A DNA stretch of 7,382 bases from Desulforudis sp. (GCA_014859075.1 JACUUW010000314.1:1-7382), one strand, 5' to 3'; counted from the first letter of the stretch, positions 1-5,770 are shown. Numbers and translations are program-made. Notes: a model not told the origin generated them from the sequence alone.

Positions 1-307
1 GGACGTTTTTGACCCCGGTGGTGACTTTGACCGCACACTCGCGCGGCTTGCCGGGATCCATCTGCTGCGGACGCAGAGCCAGGCCCAGCCTGGTGCGCAG
101 CTCGGTCAGCACGGTTTCCGGCGGCGTATCCTCTGGGATTTCAAGGATTTTTGCACAAGCACGATTGCCTCCCACAAAGCCGTACTCGTCAGCAAAGAAA
201 ATGCCGATCTGGAAGGCATCAAGCAGTCCGGCCAACGGGCAGCGCGGCCAGCCGGCGCAGTGGGCCGCTTTTTCCGGCGGGCGCGTGTTGGTGTCGTGCG
301 GTTGCAT
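1..307 (-). CDS. PAS-domain sensor/regulator, N-terminal fragment (runs off left edge)
   Basis: The minus strand is open from an ATG at 307-305 to the window edge (102 codons, no stop). A Shine-Dalgarno AAGGA lies 6 nt upstream of this ATG, which decides the start. Residues about 27-62 (LLDAFQIGIFFADEYGFVGG, then NRACAKIL) read as the opening of a PAS fold: a helix, a strand with the usual 'G-I-hydrophobic-D' pattern, and an N-R-A-x-x-x-I-L helix. PAS domains sense ligands, redox or light and usually precede a histidine kinase, sigma-54 activator or cyclic-di-GMP output domain; that output lies outside the window, so the class is unknown. The first 25 residues hold two cysteines (C17 and C23, in HCAGWPRCP) and two more follow (C51, C91). 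The gene is divergent from the DUF218 gene and has a long structured upstream region. I am fairly sure it is a real gene and moderately sure of the PAS assignment. Confidence 0.72.
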   Translation of the reverse strand, partial: MQPHDTNTRPPEKAAHCAGWPRCPLAGLLDAFQIGIFFADEYGFVGGNRACAKILEIPEDTPPETVLTELRTRLGLALRPQQMDPGKPRECAVKVTTGVKNV

Positions 308-332
308 AGCTAATCCTTACTCCGATCCGAAC

Positions 333-413
333 GTCGGGGACTGTTTCCCCGGGAGGACCGACCCCTCCCGCAAACGCCGACAGCGGTGACGGACGGGGTT
401 CCCCTCCCGGGAG
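333..413 (-). promoter_or_regulatory. GC-rich leader with competing stem-loops upstream of the PAS gene
   Basis: Several inverted repeats share bases. CGGGGA (335-340) can pair with TCCCCG (346-351). CGGGAGG (350-356) can pair with CCTCCCG (364-370). CCCGGGAGG (348-356) can instead pair with CCTCCCGGG (403-411). GGGG/CCCC at 395-404 and the palindrome CTCCCGGGAG at 404-413 add further options. These cannot all form at once. The cluster ends about 25 nt before the PAS gene start codon, so it would lie in that gene's 5' leader if transcription starts upstream. It does not match any riboswitch class I can recall, and no T-run is present. It could be an attenuator or a protein-binding site, or only GC-rich repetition. 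Confidence 0.4.
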
Positions 414-425
414 ACCCAGACTTAC

Positions 426-439
426 GGGACTTTTGTCCC
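426..439. promoter_or_regulatory. Inverted repeat GGGAC-N4-GTCCC (operator-like)
   Basis: Perfect 5-bp arms (426-430 and 435-439) flank a TTTT spacer on the plus strand. The site sits at the GC-rich/AT-rich border of the divergent intergenic region, about 120 bp upstream of the PAS gene start codon. Its position and symmetry suit a dimeric regulator binding site. A short RNA hairpin is the alternative. The cognate regulator is unknown. Confidence 0.35.
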
Positions 440-512
440 ATATATTTCCTGTATAAGTGTTAATAGGATTCTCTTTGGATAGGTTTTTTCCTTCCCGAAG
501 ACGGAAAGTTTT

Positions 513-597
513 GCGGACATTTTTCCTCGCAGGTCCGCTACTCGGCTTCCCGCGTAGTATCCTTTTACTCGGTAGTGGTGACTGCGGGCCTCGGCCC
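513..597. other. Weak hairpin cluster in the divergent intergenic region
   Basis: The 308-680 stretch has no convincing gene. This part holds GCGGAC (513-518) pairing with GTCCGC (533-538) around a 14-nt loop. A direct repeat TACTCGG occurs at 539-545 and 566-572, and CTAC (538-541) can pair with GTAG at either 554-557 or 572-575. GGGC-CTCG-GCCC lies at 586-597. It could be a structured RNA on either strand, but I could not match it to a known family, and no terminator T-run follows. Confidence 0.25.
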
Positions 598-617
598 TCC
601 CAATCATGCCGGAAATT

Positions 618-626
618 TGATACAAT
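618..626 (+). promoter_or_regulatory. Extended -10 promoter element for the DUF218 gene
   Basis: TGATACAAT (618-626) combines an extended TGN motif with TACAAT, a 5/6 match to TATAAT. The -35 region at the expected distance is poor (TCCCAA, 598-603), which extended -10 promoters tolerate. The predicted start of transcription near 633 leaves a leader of about 48 nt before the DUF218 TTG codon. Confidence 0.45.
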
Positions 627-680
627 GAAATCTATTCAAGAACCGTCCCGGGCGATATTCATGGGCGCGGGTGATGCTAC

Positions 681-1379
681 TTGGCCGAAAATAAGAAGAA
701 AAAGAAAAAGGCGGAGCCGACGACTGAGCCGCCGAGTCCGCCAAGTTTGCTGGACCGGTTGAAACGGCGATTCCGAGTGTTCCTTGTGGTGGGGGTTGTG
801 CTGGCGGTCACTGTTTGGTCCGCTTTGCCCCACATCGGGCGTTTTCTGGTGGTGAATGATGAGTTGGAGCCGGCCGACGCGCTGGTGGTGCTCTCCGGAG
901 ACCGGGGGGAAAGACTGGAGTATGCGTTTGGTCTCTACGACGCGGGTCTGGCCGACCTGTTCATCCTGACCGGGGGGCCGCTGTATGCCGACCTGAGCGA
1001 AGCCGACCTGCTGCGCCGGCACGCGGTGATGCTGGGGGTGCCGGAAACAAAAATCATCATGGAAACCGAGGCCGTCAACACGTACCAGAACGCCCGCAAC
1101 ACCAGGGAACTGATGGAACGGTACGGGCTGGAGTCGGCCGTGGTTGTCTCGTCTCCCTACCACATGCGCCGGGTCAGCATCCTGTTTGACGAGGTTTTCG
1201 CCGGCAGCGACATCAGGTTGGTTTACGCGCCGGCGGGCGATTCCTGGTTCGACCCAAACCACTGGTGGGAGACATCGGGCGGGCGGCGGCTGGTGGTAAG
1301 CGAGTACGCTAAATTGGCCGTCCTGGTGCTTCCCGAGCGCTGGCGGTCCTCTTCCTACGAGCGGGGCCGGGACGAATGA
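681..1379 (+). CDS. Membrane-anchored DUF218 (YdcF/SanA/ElyC-like) protein
   Basis: This 232-residue protein has a lysine/proline-rich cytoplasmic tail (residues 1-30, with six consecutive lysines at 5-10), one membrane segment (about 33-50) and an extracytoplasmic DUF218 domain (about 64-215). Family hallmarks are visible: ADALVVLSGDRGERLEYA (65-82), ILTGG (95-99), ETEAVNTYQNARNT (128-141) and VVVSSPYHMRRV (154-165). DUF218 proteins such as SanA and ElyC are linked to cell-envelope integrity and lipid-carrier metabolism; the exact reaction is not established. TTG at 681 is the only plausible start because an in-frame TGA lies at 672-674. Its ribosome binding site is weak (GGGTGAT). An extended -10 promoter lies 55 bp upstream, and the next gene is more than 200 bp away, so it is probably monocistronic. 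The family call is firm; the substrate is unknown. Confidence 0.88.
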   Translation: MAENKKKKKKAEPTTEPPSPPSLLDRLKRRFRVFLVVGVVLAVTVWSALPHIGRFLVVNDELEPADALVVLSGDRGERLEYAFGLYDAGLADLFILTGGPLYADLSEADLLRRHAVMLGVPETKIIMETEAVNTYQNARNTRELMERYGLESAVVVSSPYHMRRVSILFDEVFAGSDIRLVYAPAGDSWFDPNHWWETSGGRRLVVSEYAKLAVLVLPERWRSSSYERGRDE

Positions 1380-1391
1380 GATGGTTGGGCA

Positions 1392-1413
1392 CTGGCAGGG
1401 CAGCCAGAATTTT
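1392..1413 (+). terminator. Weak possible terminator after the DUF218 gene
   Basis: CTGGC (1392-1396) pairs with GCCAG (1403-1407) around a 6-nt loop, followed by AATTTT. The stem has only 5 bp and the T-run only four Ts, so termination would be inefficient at best. Its position, just after the stop codon at 1379, is what makes it plausible. Confidence 0.3.
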
Positions 1414-1440
1414 GTGGCGTTTGGACCCTGGCAAAGGTGA

Positions 1441-1469
1441 TTTACGGGCGGGCGGGGCTGTAGTATGAT
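1441..1469 (+). promoter_or_regulatory. Sigma-A-type promoter for the lytS-lytR unit
   Basis: TTTACG (1441-1446, 4/6 match to TTGACA) is followed after 17 bp by TATGAT (1464-1469, 5/6 match to TATAAT). Transcription would begin near 1476, giving a leader of about 110 nt that is AT-rich compared with its surroundings. A weaker alternative pair is TTGATT (1533-1538) with CTTAAT (1555-1560). Confidence 0.45.
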
Positions 1470-1587
1470 TGGGGAAACAGGATATACGAGTCAGGTTTCG
1501 AGAATACAACATTAGAATTTTGAAAAAGCATGTTGATTTGGGGTTTAACGAATTCTTAATCGATGGTTTACAGGGAGAGTAGATTGG

Positions 1588-2940
1588 TTGGGGCGATTTC
1601 TCCAAAAACTCAGGGCGGTTGACAACCCGGTGACCAGATTGCTGGTGGCCCAGGCGATAGTGTTTGGGGGTCTTTTGCTCTGGAAACCTTCGTTGTGGCC
1701 GGTGGTGGTTTTCCTCTTGCCGGCCAACGGCTTGATGTTGTTTTTCGCCCTCCAGGGACACCAGGGCGGGCGGAAGATCATTACGGTCAAACTCGACGAA
1801 CAGCCCATCGATCCCACCCTCCAGATCGCAAGTGAAACATTGCCCTACATGCGCCGGGGGCTGAACGAGGAAAGCGCGATGGAGACCGCGCAGATCATCC
1901 AGAAAATCGGCGACGTACCCGCCGTGGCGATTACCGATCGGGAGCGCGTACTGGCCTTCATCGGGCCGGGTTGCGACCGGCACCCGCCGGGGGGCGAAAT
2001 TGTCACTCAGGCGACCAAGGAGGTCATCAGCACCGGGGTAATGACAGTCGTGGAGAAGCAGGAGGACCTGAAGTGCCCGGTCAAAGACTGCGTGTGCCCC
2101 CTGGAGGGTGCCGTGATCGTGCCCCTTAAGCTGCGTGACGAGGTCGTCGGAACCATCAAGCTGTACCGGACCGAGAAAGGCCAGATTCCGGCCGGAGTGG
2201 TGAAGCTTTCGGTGGGCATCGCCCAGTTGCTTGGGGTCCAGATGGAACTCTCCGAACTCGACCGTCAGGCCCAACTGGTCACCAGAGCCGAATTGGACGC
2301 GCTCCGGGCGCAGATCAATCCACACTTTTTGTTTAACACGCTGAATACGATTATCATGTTCAGCCGTACCCATCCCGAAACCGCCCGGCGCCTGTTGATC
2401 CGCCTGGCCGGCTTTTTCCGGCACGCCTTCAAGCGGACCGGGCATTTCAGCACCCTGGAAGAAGAACTGGAGTGCGTGGAGGCTTACGTCATTTTGGAAA
2501 AGGCGAGGTTCCGGGAGAAGCTCCACATCGTACGTGACGTGGATGAGAGCCTGCTTGATTACCAGGTTCCGGTGCTCACTCTCCAGCCGCTGGTCGAGAA
2601 TGCGGTCAAGCACGGGATCATGCCCAAGATGGGGAGCGGCACGGTACGGGTCACCGTGCGCCGGGCCGGCGCCGACATGCACATGGAGATCAGCGACGAC
2701 GGCGTGGGTATTCCCAACGACATCCTGGCCCGGGTTTTCCAGCCGGGCTTCGGCTCGGGCAGCGGCGTTGGCCTGAGCAATGTAAGCGAGCGTTTGAAGA
2801 GCCTTTTCGGGGTTGAGTACGGCCTAAAGTTGGAGAGTAAGGTTGGGGAGGGCACCAGGGCTTCTTTCCGGGTTCCCCTGGTACAGAGCCCGCAGAAAAA
2901 GGGGAGTGTGGACAGTGAAGTTAAGAGCCTTAATAGTTGA
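1588..2940 (+). CDS. LytS-type sensor histidine kinase with shortened membrane region
   Basis: This 450-residue kinase probably phosphorylates the response regulator encoded just downstream. Two hydrophobic segments (about 17-32 and 36-55) are followed by a GAF-like domain (about 75-225), a HisKA_7TM/LytS-type dimerisation region with INPHFLFN (phosphoacceptor H246) and a HATPase domain. ATP-site motifs are LQPLVENAVKHG (N338), DDGVGIP (371-376 region) and a glycine-rich GSGSGVGLSNV (389-399). Classic LytS/BtsS proteins have five or more membrane helices and about 560 residues, so the membrane sensor here is reduced. The GAF region carries four cysteines (C129, C163, C168, C170); related LytS proteins often have a CPL motif at this point. 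TTG at 1588 is chosen because AGGGAGAG lies 8 nt upstream and an in-frame TAA is at 1546-1548. The 3' end overlaps the regulator gene by 26 nt. Ligand unknown. Confidence 0.93.
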   Translation: MGRFLQKLRAVDNPVTRLLVAQAIVFGGLLLWKPSLWPVVVFLLPANGLMLFFALQGHQGGRKIITVKLDEQPIDPTLQIASETLPYMRRGLNEESAMETAQIIQKIGDVPAVAITDRERVLAFIGPGCDRHPPGGEIVTQATKEVISTGVMTVVEKQEDLKCPVKDCVCPLEGAVIVPLKLRDEVVGTIKLYRTEKGQIPAGVVKLSVGIAQLLGVQMELSELDRQAQLVTRAELDALRAQINPHFLFNTLNTIIMFSRTHPETARRLLIRLAGFFRHAFKRTGHFSTLEEELECVEAYVILEKARFREKLHIVRDVDESLLDYQVPVLTLQPLVENAVKHGIMPKMGSGTVRVTVRRAGADMHMEISDDGVGIPNDILARVFQPGFGSGSGVGLSNVSERLKSLFGVEYGLKLESKVGEGTRASFRVPLVQSPQKKGSVDSEVKSLNS

Positions 2941-3670
2941 TGACGAGTACCCGGCGCGCCAGGAAATGCGTTTTGTGCTCGGTCATTTCCCGGAAATCGA
3001 AGTCGTGGGTGAGGCCGCCAACGCCGAGGAGGCGCTGGCGCTGATCAAGGCGCTCGATTATTCCGTCCTGTTTCTGGACGTAGCCATGCCGGGCATGAAC
3101 GGTCTGGAACTGGGCGCGGCCATCCGGGAATTGAAAAACCGGCCTTACGTAGTGTTTGTGACTGCTTACGACGAGTACGCGTTGAAGGCTTTCGAGGTGG
3201 ATGCGATCGACTACATTATGAAGCCGATCGACGAAGCCCGGTTGCGCATGGCTATCAACAAGGTCATCCGGGCCACCCAGGAGGCGGCCCCGTCCGGCGA
3301 ACCGGCGGCGGCCGACGCGCCGGTCCGGCCGATCCGCATCGACCGGATTCCGGCGGAACAGCAGGGGAAGACCATCCTGGTCAACGAGTCCGATATCGTC
3401 TACGCTTTTACCGAAAAAGACACCGTCTATGTCCAGACCTACGATGAGAAACTGTTGACCAGGTTTACCCTGAAGGAACTGGAGAACCGCCTCGACCCGA
3501 ACGTATTTTTCCGCACCCACCGGTGCTGCCTCGTGAACCTGCGCAAGGTGGAGGAGATCATCCCGTTTTTCAACGGTACCTACACCCTGATCGTGGACGA
3601 CCGGCAGCGGAGTGAGGTGCCCTTGAGCCGGGCGCAGGCGAAAATACTGCGCAGGGTGCTGGGTTTTTAG
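2915..3670 (+). CDS. LytR/AlgR-family response regulator (REC-LytTR)
   Basis: This 251-residue protein is the partner of the upstream kinase. An N-terminal receiver domain (1-120) shows the acidic pair D9-D10, phosphoacceptor D55 (in VLFLDVAMPG), T83 and K103 (in DYIMKPI). After a proline/alanine-rich linker (about 122-140) comes a LytTR DNA-binding domain (about 150-248), recognised by TEKDTVYVQTYDEKLLTRFT, FFRTHRCCLVNL and FNGTYTLIVDD. LytTR regulators bind direct repeats upstream of target promoters, often genes of envelope, autolysis, pyruvate uptake or virulence functions. The start is GTG at 2915: the product then begins VKLRALIVDDE, the usual receiver start, and AGGGGAG sits 8 nt upstream. 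The in-frame GTG at 2906 is the alternative. Overlap with the kinase gene implies translational coupling. No lrgAB or pyruvate transporter target lies in the window, so its regulon is unknown. Confidence 0.94.
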   Translation: MKLRALIVDDEYPARQEMRFVLGHFPEIEVVGEAANAEEALALIKALDYSVLFLDVAMPGMNGLELGAAIRELKNRPYVVFVTAYDEYALKAFEVDAIDYIMKPIDEARLRMAINKVIRATQEAAPSGEPAAADAPVRPIRIDRIPAEQQGKTILVNESDIVYAFTEKDTVYVQTYDEKLLTRFTLKELENRLDPNVFFRTHRCCLVNLRKVEEIIPFFNGTYTLIVDDRQRSEVPLSRAQAKILRRVLGF

Positions 3671-3698
3671 TCTAAACGCCACGCGGAGGTAACGTTTT

Positions 3699-4097
3699 TT
3701 GATTTCGGGTATCGGCACCGATCTCGTCTCCGTTACGCGGATCCGGCGGGTGGTTGAACGCACCGACGGTCGCTTCCTGTTGCGCGTGTTCACCCCGGCG
3801 GAACGGGATTTCTGCCGGATGGCACACAAGGCCTACGAATGTTTCGCCGCCCGCTTCGCCGCCAAGGAAGCGGTGTTCAAAGCCCTGGGAACGGGGCTGG
3901 CCGGCTGCCGCTGGCAGGATGTTGAGGTTTTGAACGACCCCGGCGGGCGGCCGGTGGTCGTGCTTTCCGGCGGCGCGGCCCTGGCGGCGGGACGGCGGGG
4001 GGTGTCCGAAGTGCATATTTCACTGAGCCACGACGGAGACCAGGCCCTGGCGTTCGCCGTCGCGGTCGGAACGGTGCCGGTGAAGGGGGAGGGGTAG
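3699..4097 (+). CDS. acpS: Holo-[acyl-carrier-protein] synthase
   Basis: AcpS moves the 4'-phosphopantetheine arm of coenzyme A onto a serine of apo-acyl carrier protein, activating it for fatty acid and phospholipid synthesis in the cytoplasm. The 132 residues are close to the family's usual 120-130. Diagnostic motifs are GIGTDLVSVTRI near the N-terminus (metal ligand D8), FTPAERDFC (31-39), FAARFAAKEAVFKALGTG (49-66; metal ligand E57 within the KE pair) and VHISLSHDGDQALAFA (105-120). The start is TTG at 3699, with a perfect GGAGGT 8 nt upstream. The gene begins 28 bp after the response regulator stop with no terminator between, and nnr follows 2 bp after its stop. Adjacency of acpS and nnr is common in Firmicutes and supports the call. 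Confidence 0.97.
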   Translation: MISGIGTDLVSVTRIRRVVERTDGRFLLRVFTPAERDFCRMAHKAYECFAARFAAKEAVFKALGTGLAGCRWQDVEVLNDPGGRPVVVLSGGAALAAGRRGVSEVHISLSHDGDQALAFAVAVGTVPVKGEG

Positions 4098-4099
4098 CC

Positions 4100-5662
4100 T
4101 TGCGGGTGGTTACCGCGGCGGAGATGCGGGAAATGGACCGGTGCGCCACGGCGGAGTACGCCATCCCGAGTCTCGTGCTGATGGAAAACGCCGGGCTGAA
4201 GGTTTATGAATGCGTTCGGGCGGTGCTGGGTGATCCGGCGGGTAAACTGGTCGTGGTTCTGATCGGCAAGGGCAACAACGGCGGCGACGGCTTGGTGGCG
4301 GCCCGTCACTTGTTCCAACACGGCGCCCGGGTCAAGGTGATTTTGGACGGTGACGCGGGCGCGGTGACCGGAGACGCCGGCGCGAACCTGGAAATCTGGC
4401 GGCGGCTGGGACAGCGCCTGTACCTGCTGCAGGACCGGAACGCCATTCAGGTGCTGCAGATCGCGCTGATGCAGGCTGACGTGGTGGTGGACGGGCTTTA
4501 CGGCACCGGCTTCAAGGGAGAGATCAGGGACCGCGCGCGCCGGGCCGTTGAAGCAGTGAACGAATCCGGCAAGCCGGTTGTCGCCATCGACATTCCGTCC
4601 GGCGTGGAGGCCGACACCGGGGCGGTGCGGGGCGCTGCCATCCGGGCCGACCATACGGTCTGCTTCGGTCTGCCGAAAGTCGGGCTGGTCCTGGAGCCGG
4701 GTGCGGGCCGGGTCGGAAAGCTGCACGTGGTGGATATATCCCTGCCGCGGCCCCTGTTGGAGGACGAAGGCGGCCGCCACCTGCTGACCGGATCGCTGGT
4801 CCGGAGTTGGCTGCCGCTCCGGGGGCGGGAGACGCACAAAGGCGCCTACGGTCACGTCCTGGTGGTGGCGGGTGCCCGGGGCATGCTCGGTGCCGCCTGC
4901 CTGGCCGCTCAGGCGGCGGCTAAAAGTGGTGCGGGCCTGGTGACACTGGCTGTGCCGCGCAGCTTGCAGGAGGCGGCCGCCGGTTTTCGGGCCGAACTGA
5001 TGACCATGGGGCTGCCCGAGACCGGTGCGGGTACGCTCAGCCGCGCGGCCCGCGAGCAGATTGAGGATTTCCTGGGCCGGGCCGCTGTTTTAGCCTTGGG
5101 ACCCGGCCTGTCCACTCACTCGGAAACCGTGGAGTTGGTCCGGGAACTGCTGCCCGGGGTGCGGGTGCCGTCCGTGCTCGACGCCGACGGGCTCAACGCC
5201 GCGCCCGAGAACCCCGCCGAGTGGTTCCGGGCCGGCAGAGAGGAAGGGGGACCCCCGCTGGTGATCACCCCTCACCCGGGAGAGATGGCACGTCTCATGG
5301 GTGTCCGGGCGGTCGAGATTCAGGCGGACCGTTTGGGCGCCGCCGAATGGGCGGCCGGCGCGTGGAACTGCACCGTGGCCCTGAAGGGCGCGCGGACGCT
5401 GGTGGCTGCGCCCGGCGGCACAACCTACATCAATCCGACGGGAAACCCCGGAATGGCCACGGGTGGTACCGGCGACGTGCTGACCGGGATGGTGGCCGGG
5501 CTGCTGGCTCAAGGCCTGGCACCCGAACGGGCGGCCGGGGCCGCTGTCTTTCTGCACGGTCGGGCCGGCGACCTGGCGGCCGCGGAGCACGGCCAGGTGT
5601 CTATGCTGGCGGGTGACGTTTTAGAGAAAATAACGGCAGCCTTTCTGGATGTGGAGGGTTAA
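4100..5662 (+). CDS. nnr: Bifunctional NAD(P)H-hydrate epimerase / ADP-dependent NAD(P)H-hydrate dehydratase
   Basis: Nnr repairs hydrated, inactive NADH and NADPH: the N-terminal half interconverts the R and S hydrates and the C-terminal half dehydrates the S form using ADP. The 520 residues match the fused YjeF-type enzyme of about 500-520. The epimerase half (about 1-215) shows LIGKGNNGGDGLVAARHL (54-71), DGLYGTGFKGEIRD (131-144) and AIDIPSGVEADTGA (162-175). The ribokinase-like dehydratase half (about 225-515) shows KGAYGHVLVVAGARGMLGA (247-265), VLDADGLNA (359-367), ITPHPGEMARLMG (389-401) and the catalytic GGTGDVLTGM (D459). The TTG start at 4100 is 2 bp after the acpS stop and is preceded by a G-rich ribosome binding site inside the end of acpS, implying translational coupling. 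All key motifs look intact. Confidence 0.96.
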   Translation: MRVVTAAEMREMDRCATAEYAIPSLVLMENAGLKVYECVRAVLGDPAGKLVVVLIGKGNNGGDGLVAARHLFQHGARVKVILDGDAGAVTGDAGANLEIWRRLGQRLYLLQDRNAIQVLQIALMQADVVVDGLYGTGFKGEIRDRARRAVEAVNESGKPVVAIDIPSGVEADTGAVRGAAIRADHTVCFGLPKVGLVLEPGAGRVGKLHVVDISLPRPLLEDEGGRHLLTGSLVRSWLPLRGRETHKGAYGHVLVVAGARGMLGAACLAAQAAAKSGAGLVTLAVPRSLQEAAAGFRAELMTMGLPETGAGTLSRAAREQIEDFLGRAAVLALGPGLSTHSETVELVRELLPGVRVPSVLDADGLNAAPENPAEWFRAGREEGGPPLVITPHPGEMARLMGVRAVEIQADRLGAAEWAAGAWNCTVALKGARTLVAAPGGTTYINPTGNPGMATGGTGDVLTGMVAGLLAQGLAPERAAGAAVFLHGRAGDLAAAEHGQVSMLAGDVLEKITAAFLDVEG

Positions 5663-5665
5663 AGG

Positions 5666-5737
5666 ATGGAAGAAGGAATCCAGAATTCAGTAATGAAGGC
5701 GGAAGGGGAATTAACAAAGGGGTCTGACCCCTGTTAA
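5666..5737 (+). CDS. Possible 23-residue small ORF between nnr and alr
   Basis: An ATG at 5666 follows the nnr stop by 3 bp and has GGAGGG (5653-5658) 7 nt upstream, a better initiation context than several of the real genes here. The peptide starts MEEGIQNSVMKAEG and ends LTKGSDPC at a TAA (5735-5737). Its last third is encoded by the palindromic repeat at 5710-5738, so the C-terminus may simply be repeat sequence. It has no recognisable domain, signal or membrane segment. It could be a real small protein, the remnant of a longer gene cut by the repeat, or chance. Confidence 0.22.
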   Translation: MEEGIQNSVMKAEGELTKGSDPC

Positions 5738-5738
5738 T
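5710..5738. repeat. REP-like palindrome built on GGGGTCTGACCCC
   Basis: Outer arms ATTAACA (5710-5716) and TGTTAAT (5732-5738) enclose inner arms GGGGT (5719-5723) and ACCCC (5727-5731), with a CTG loop and a two-base AA bulge on the left side. As RNA it would form a 12-bp hairpin, and could slow transcription after nnr, although only TATTTG follows it rather than a T-run. Intergenic GGGGTC(W)GACCCC palindromes resemble the REP-type elements moved by RAYT (IS200-like) transposases; that link is from memory and is an inference. Alternatively it is a two-fold symmetric operator: TTAACA (5711-5716) and GTTAAT (5733-5738) are spaced 16 bp apart like -35 and -10 elements, with the GC palindrome between them. 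Confidence 0.6.
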
Positions 5739-5749
5739 ATTTGCCTTTA

Positions 5750-5770
5750 ACTTAAGTGGCCTGACCCTTT
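5750..5770. repeat. Partial second copy of the GGTCTGACCC repeat unit
   Basis: GGCCTGACCC (5758-5767) repeats GGTCTGACCC of the upstream palindrome (5721-5730) with one mismatch, 37 bp away and in the same orientation. It is preceded by the palindrome ACTTAAGT (5750-5757). Tandem, partly decayed units are typical of REP-like elements. Just after it, TTCTTC (5772-5777) can pair with GAAGAA (5782-5787) ahead of the alr ribosome binding site. Confidence 0.4.

Noticed and set aside
9..389. Plus-strand open frame of 126 codons at the left edge
   Set aside because: It has no family features and is antisense to a better-supported PAS gene that has a ribosome binding site and coherent protein motifs.
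480..600. Possible cobalamin or cyclic-di-GMP riboswitch on the minus strand
   Set aside because: Short strings resemble the B12 box (AAGCC…GGACCTGC) and GEMM (CGCAAA), but the required core segments and stems are missing or interrupted.
422..625. Minus-strand open frame of 67 codons in the divergent intergenic region
   Set aside because: Starts at TTG without a convincing ribosome binding site, has no recognisable motifs and runs through the hairpin cluster and the inverted repeat.
457..762. Plus-strand open frame of 101 codons overlapping the DUF218 start
   Set aside because: Its composition is Arg/Ser/Pro-rich as expected of chance frames in GC-rich DNA, and it overlaps a well-supported gene in another frame.
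1385..1415. Sigma-54 promoter downstream of the DUF218 gene (TGGCA-like string)
   Set aside because: The GC element at the required spacing is absent, and the string is part of the CTGGC/GCCAG hairpin.
1309..2682. Long minus-strand open frame opposite the histidine kinase
   Set aside because: Its His/Gln/Gly/Arg-rich composition is typical of the antisense of a GC-rich gene. The plus-strand kinase shows all catalytic motifs.
3674..3698. Terminator between the response regulator and acpS (AAACG…CGTTTTTT)
   Set aside because: The stem has only 5 mostly A-T pairs around a 14-nt loop containing the acpS ribosome binding site, too weak to terminate.
2930..4855. Long minus-strand open frames opposite lytR, acpS and nnr
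   Set aside because: They mirror real genes and carry no motifs. Codon-position GC bias explains why they are free of stops.
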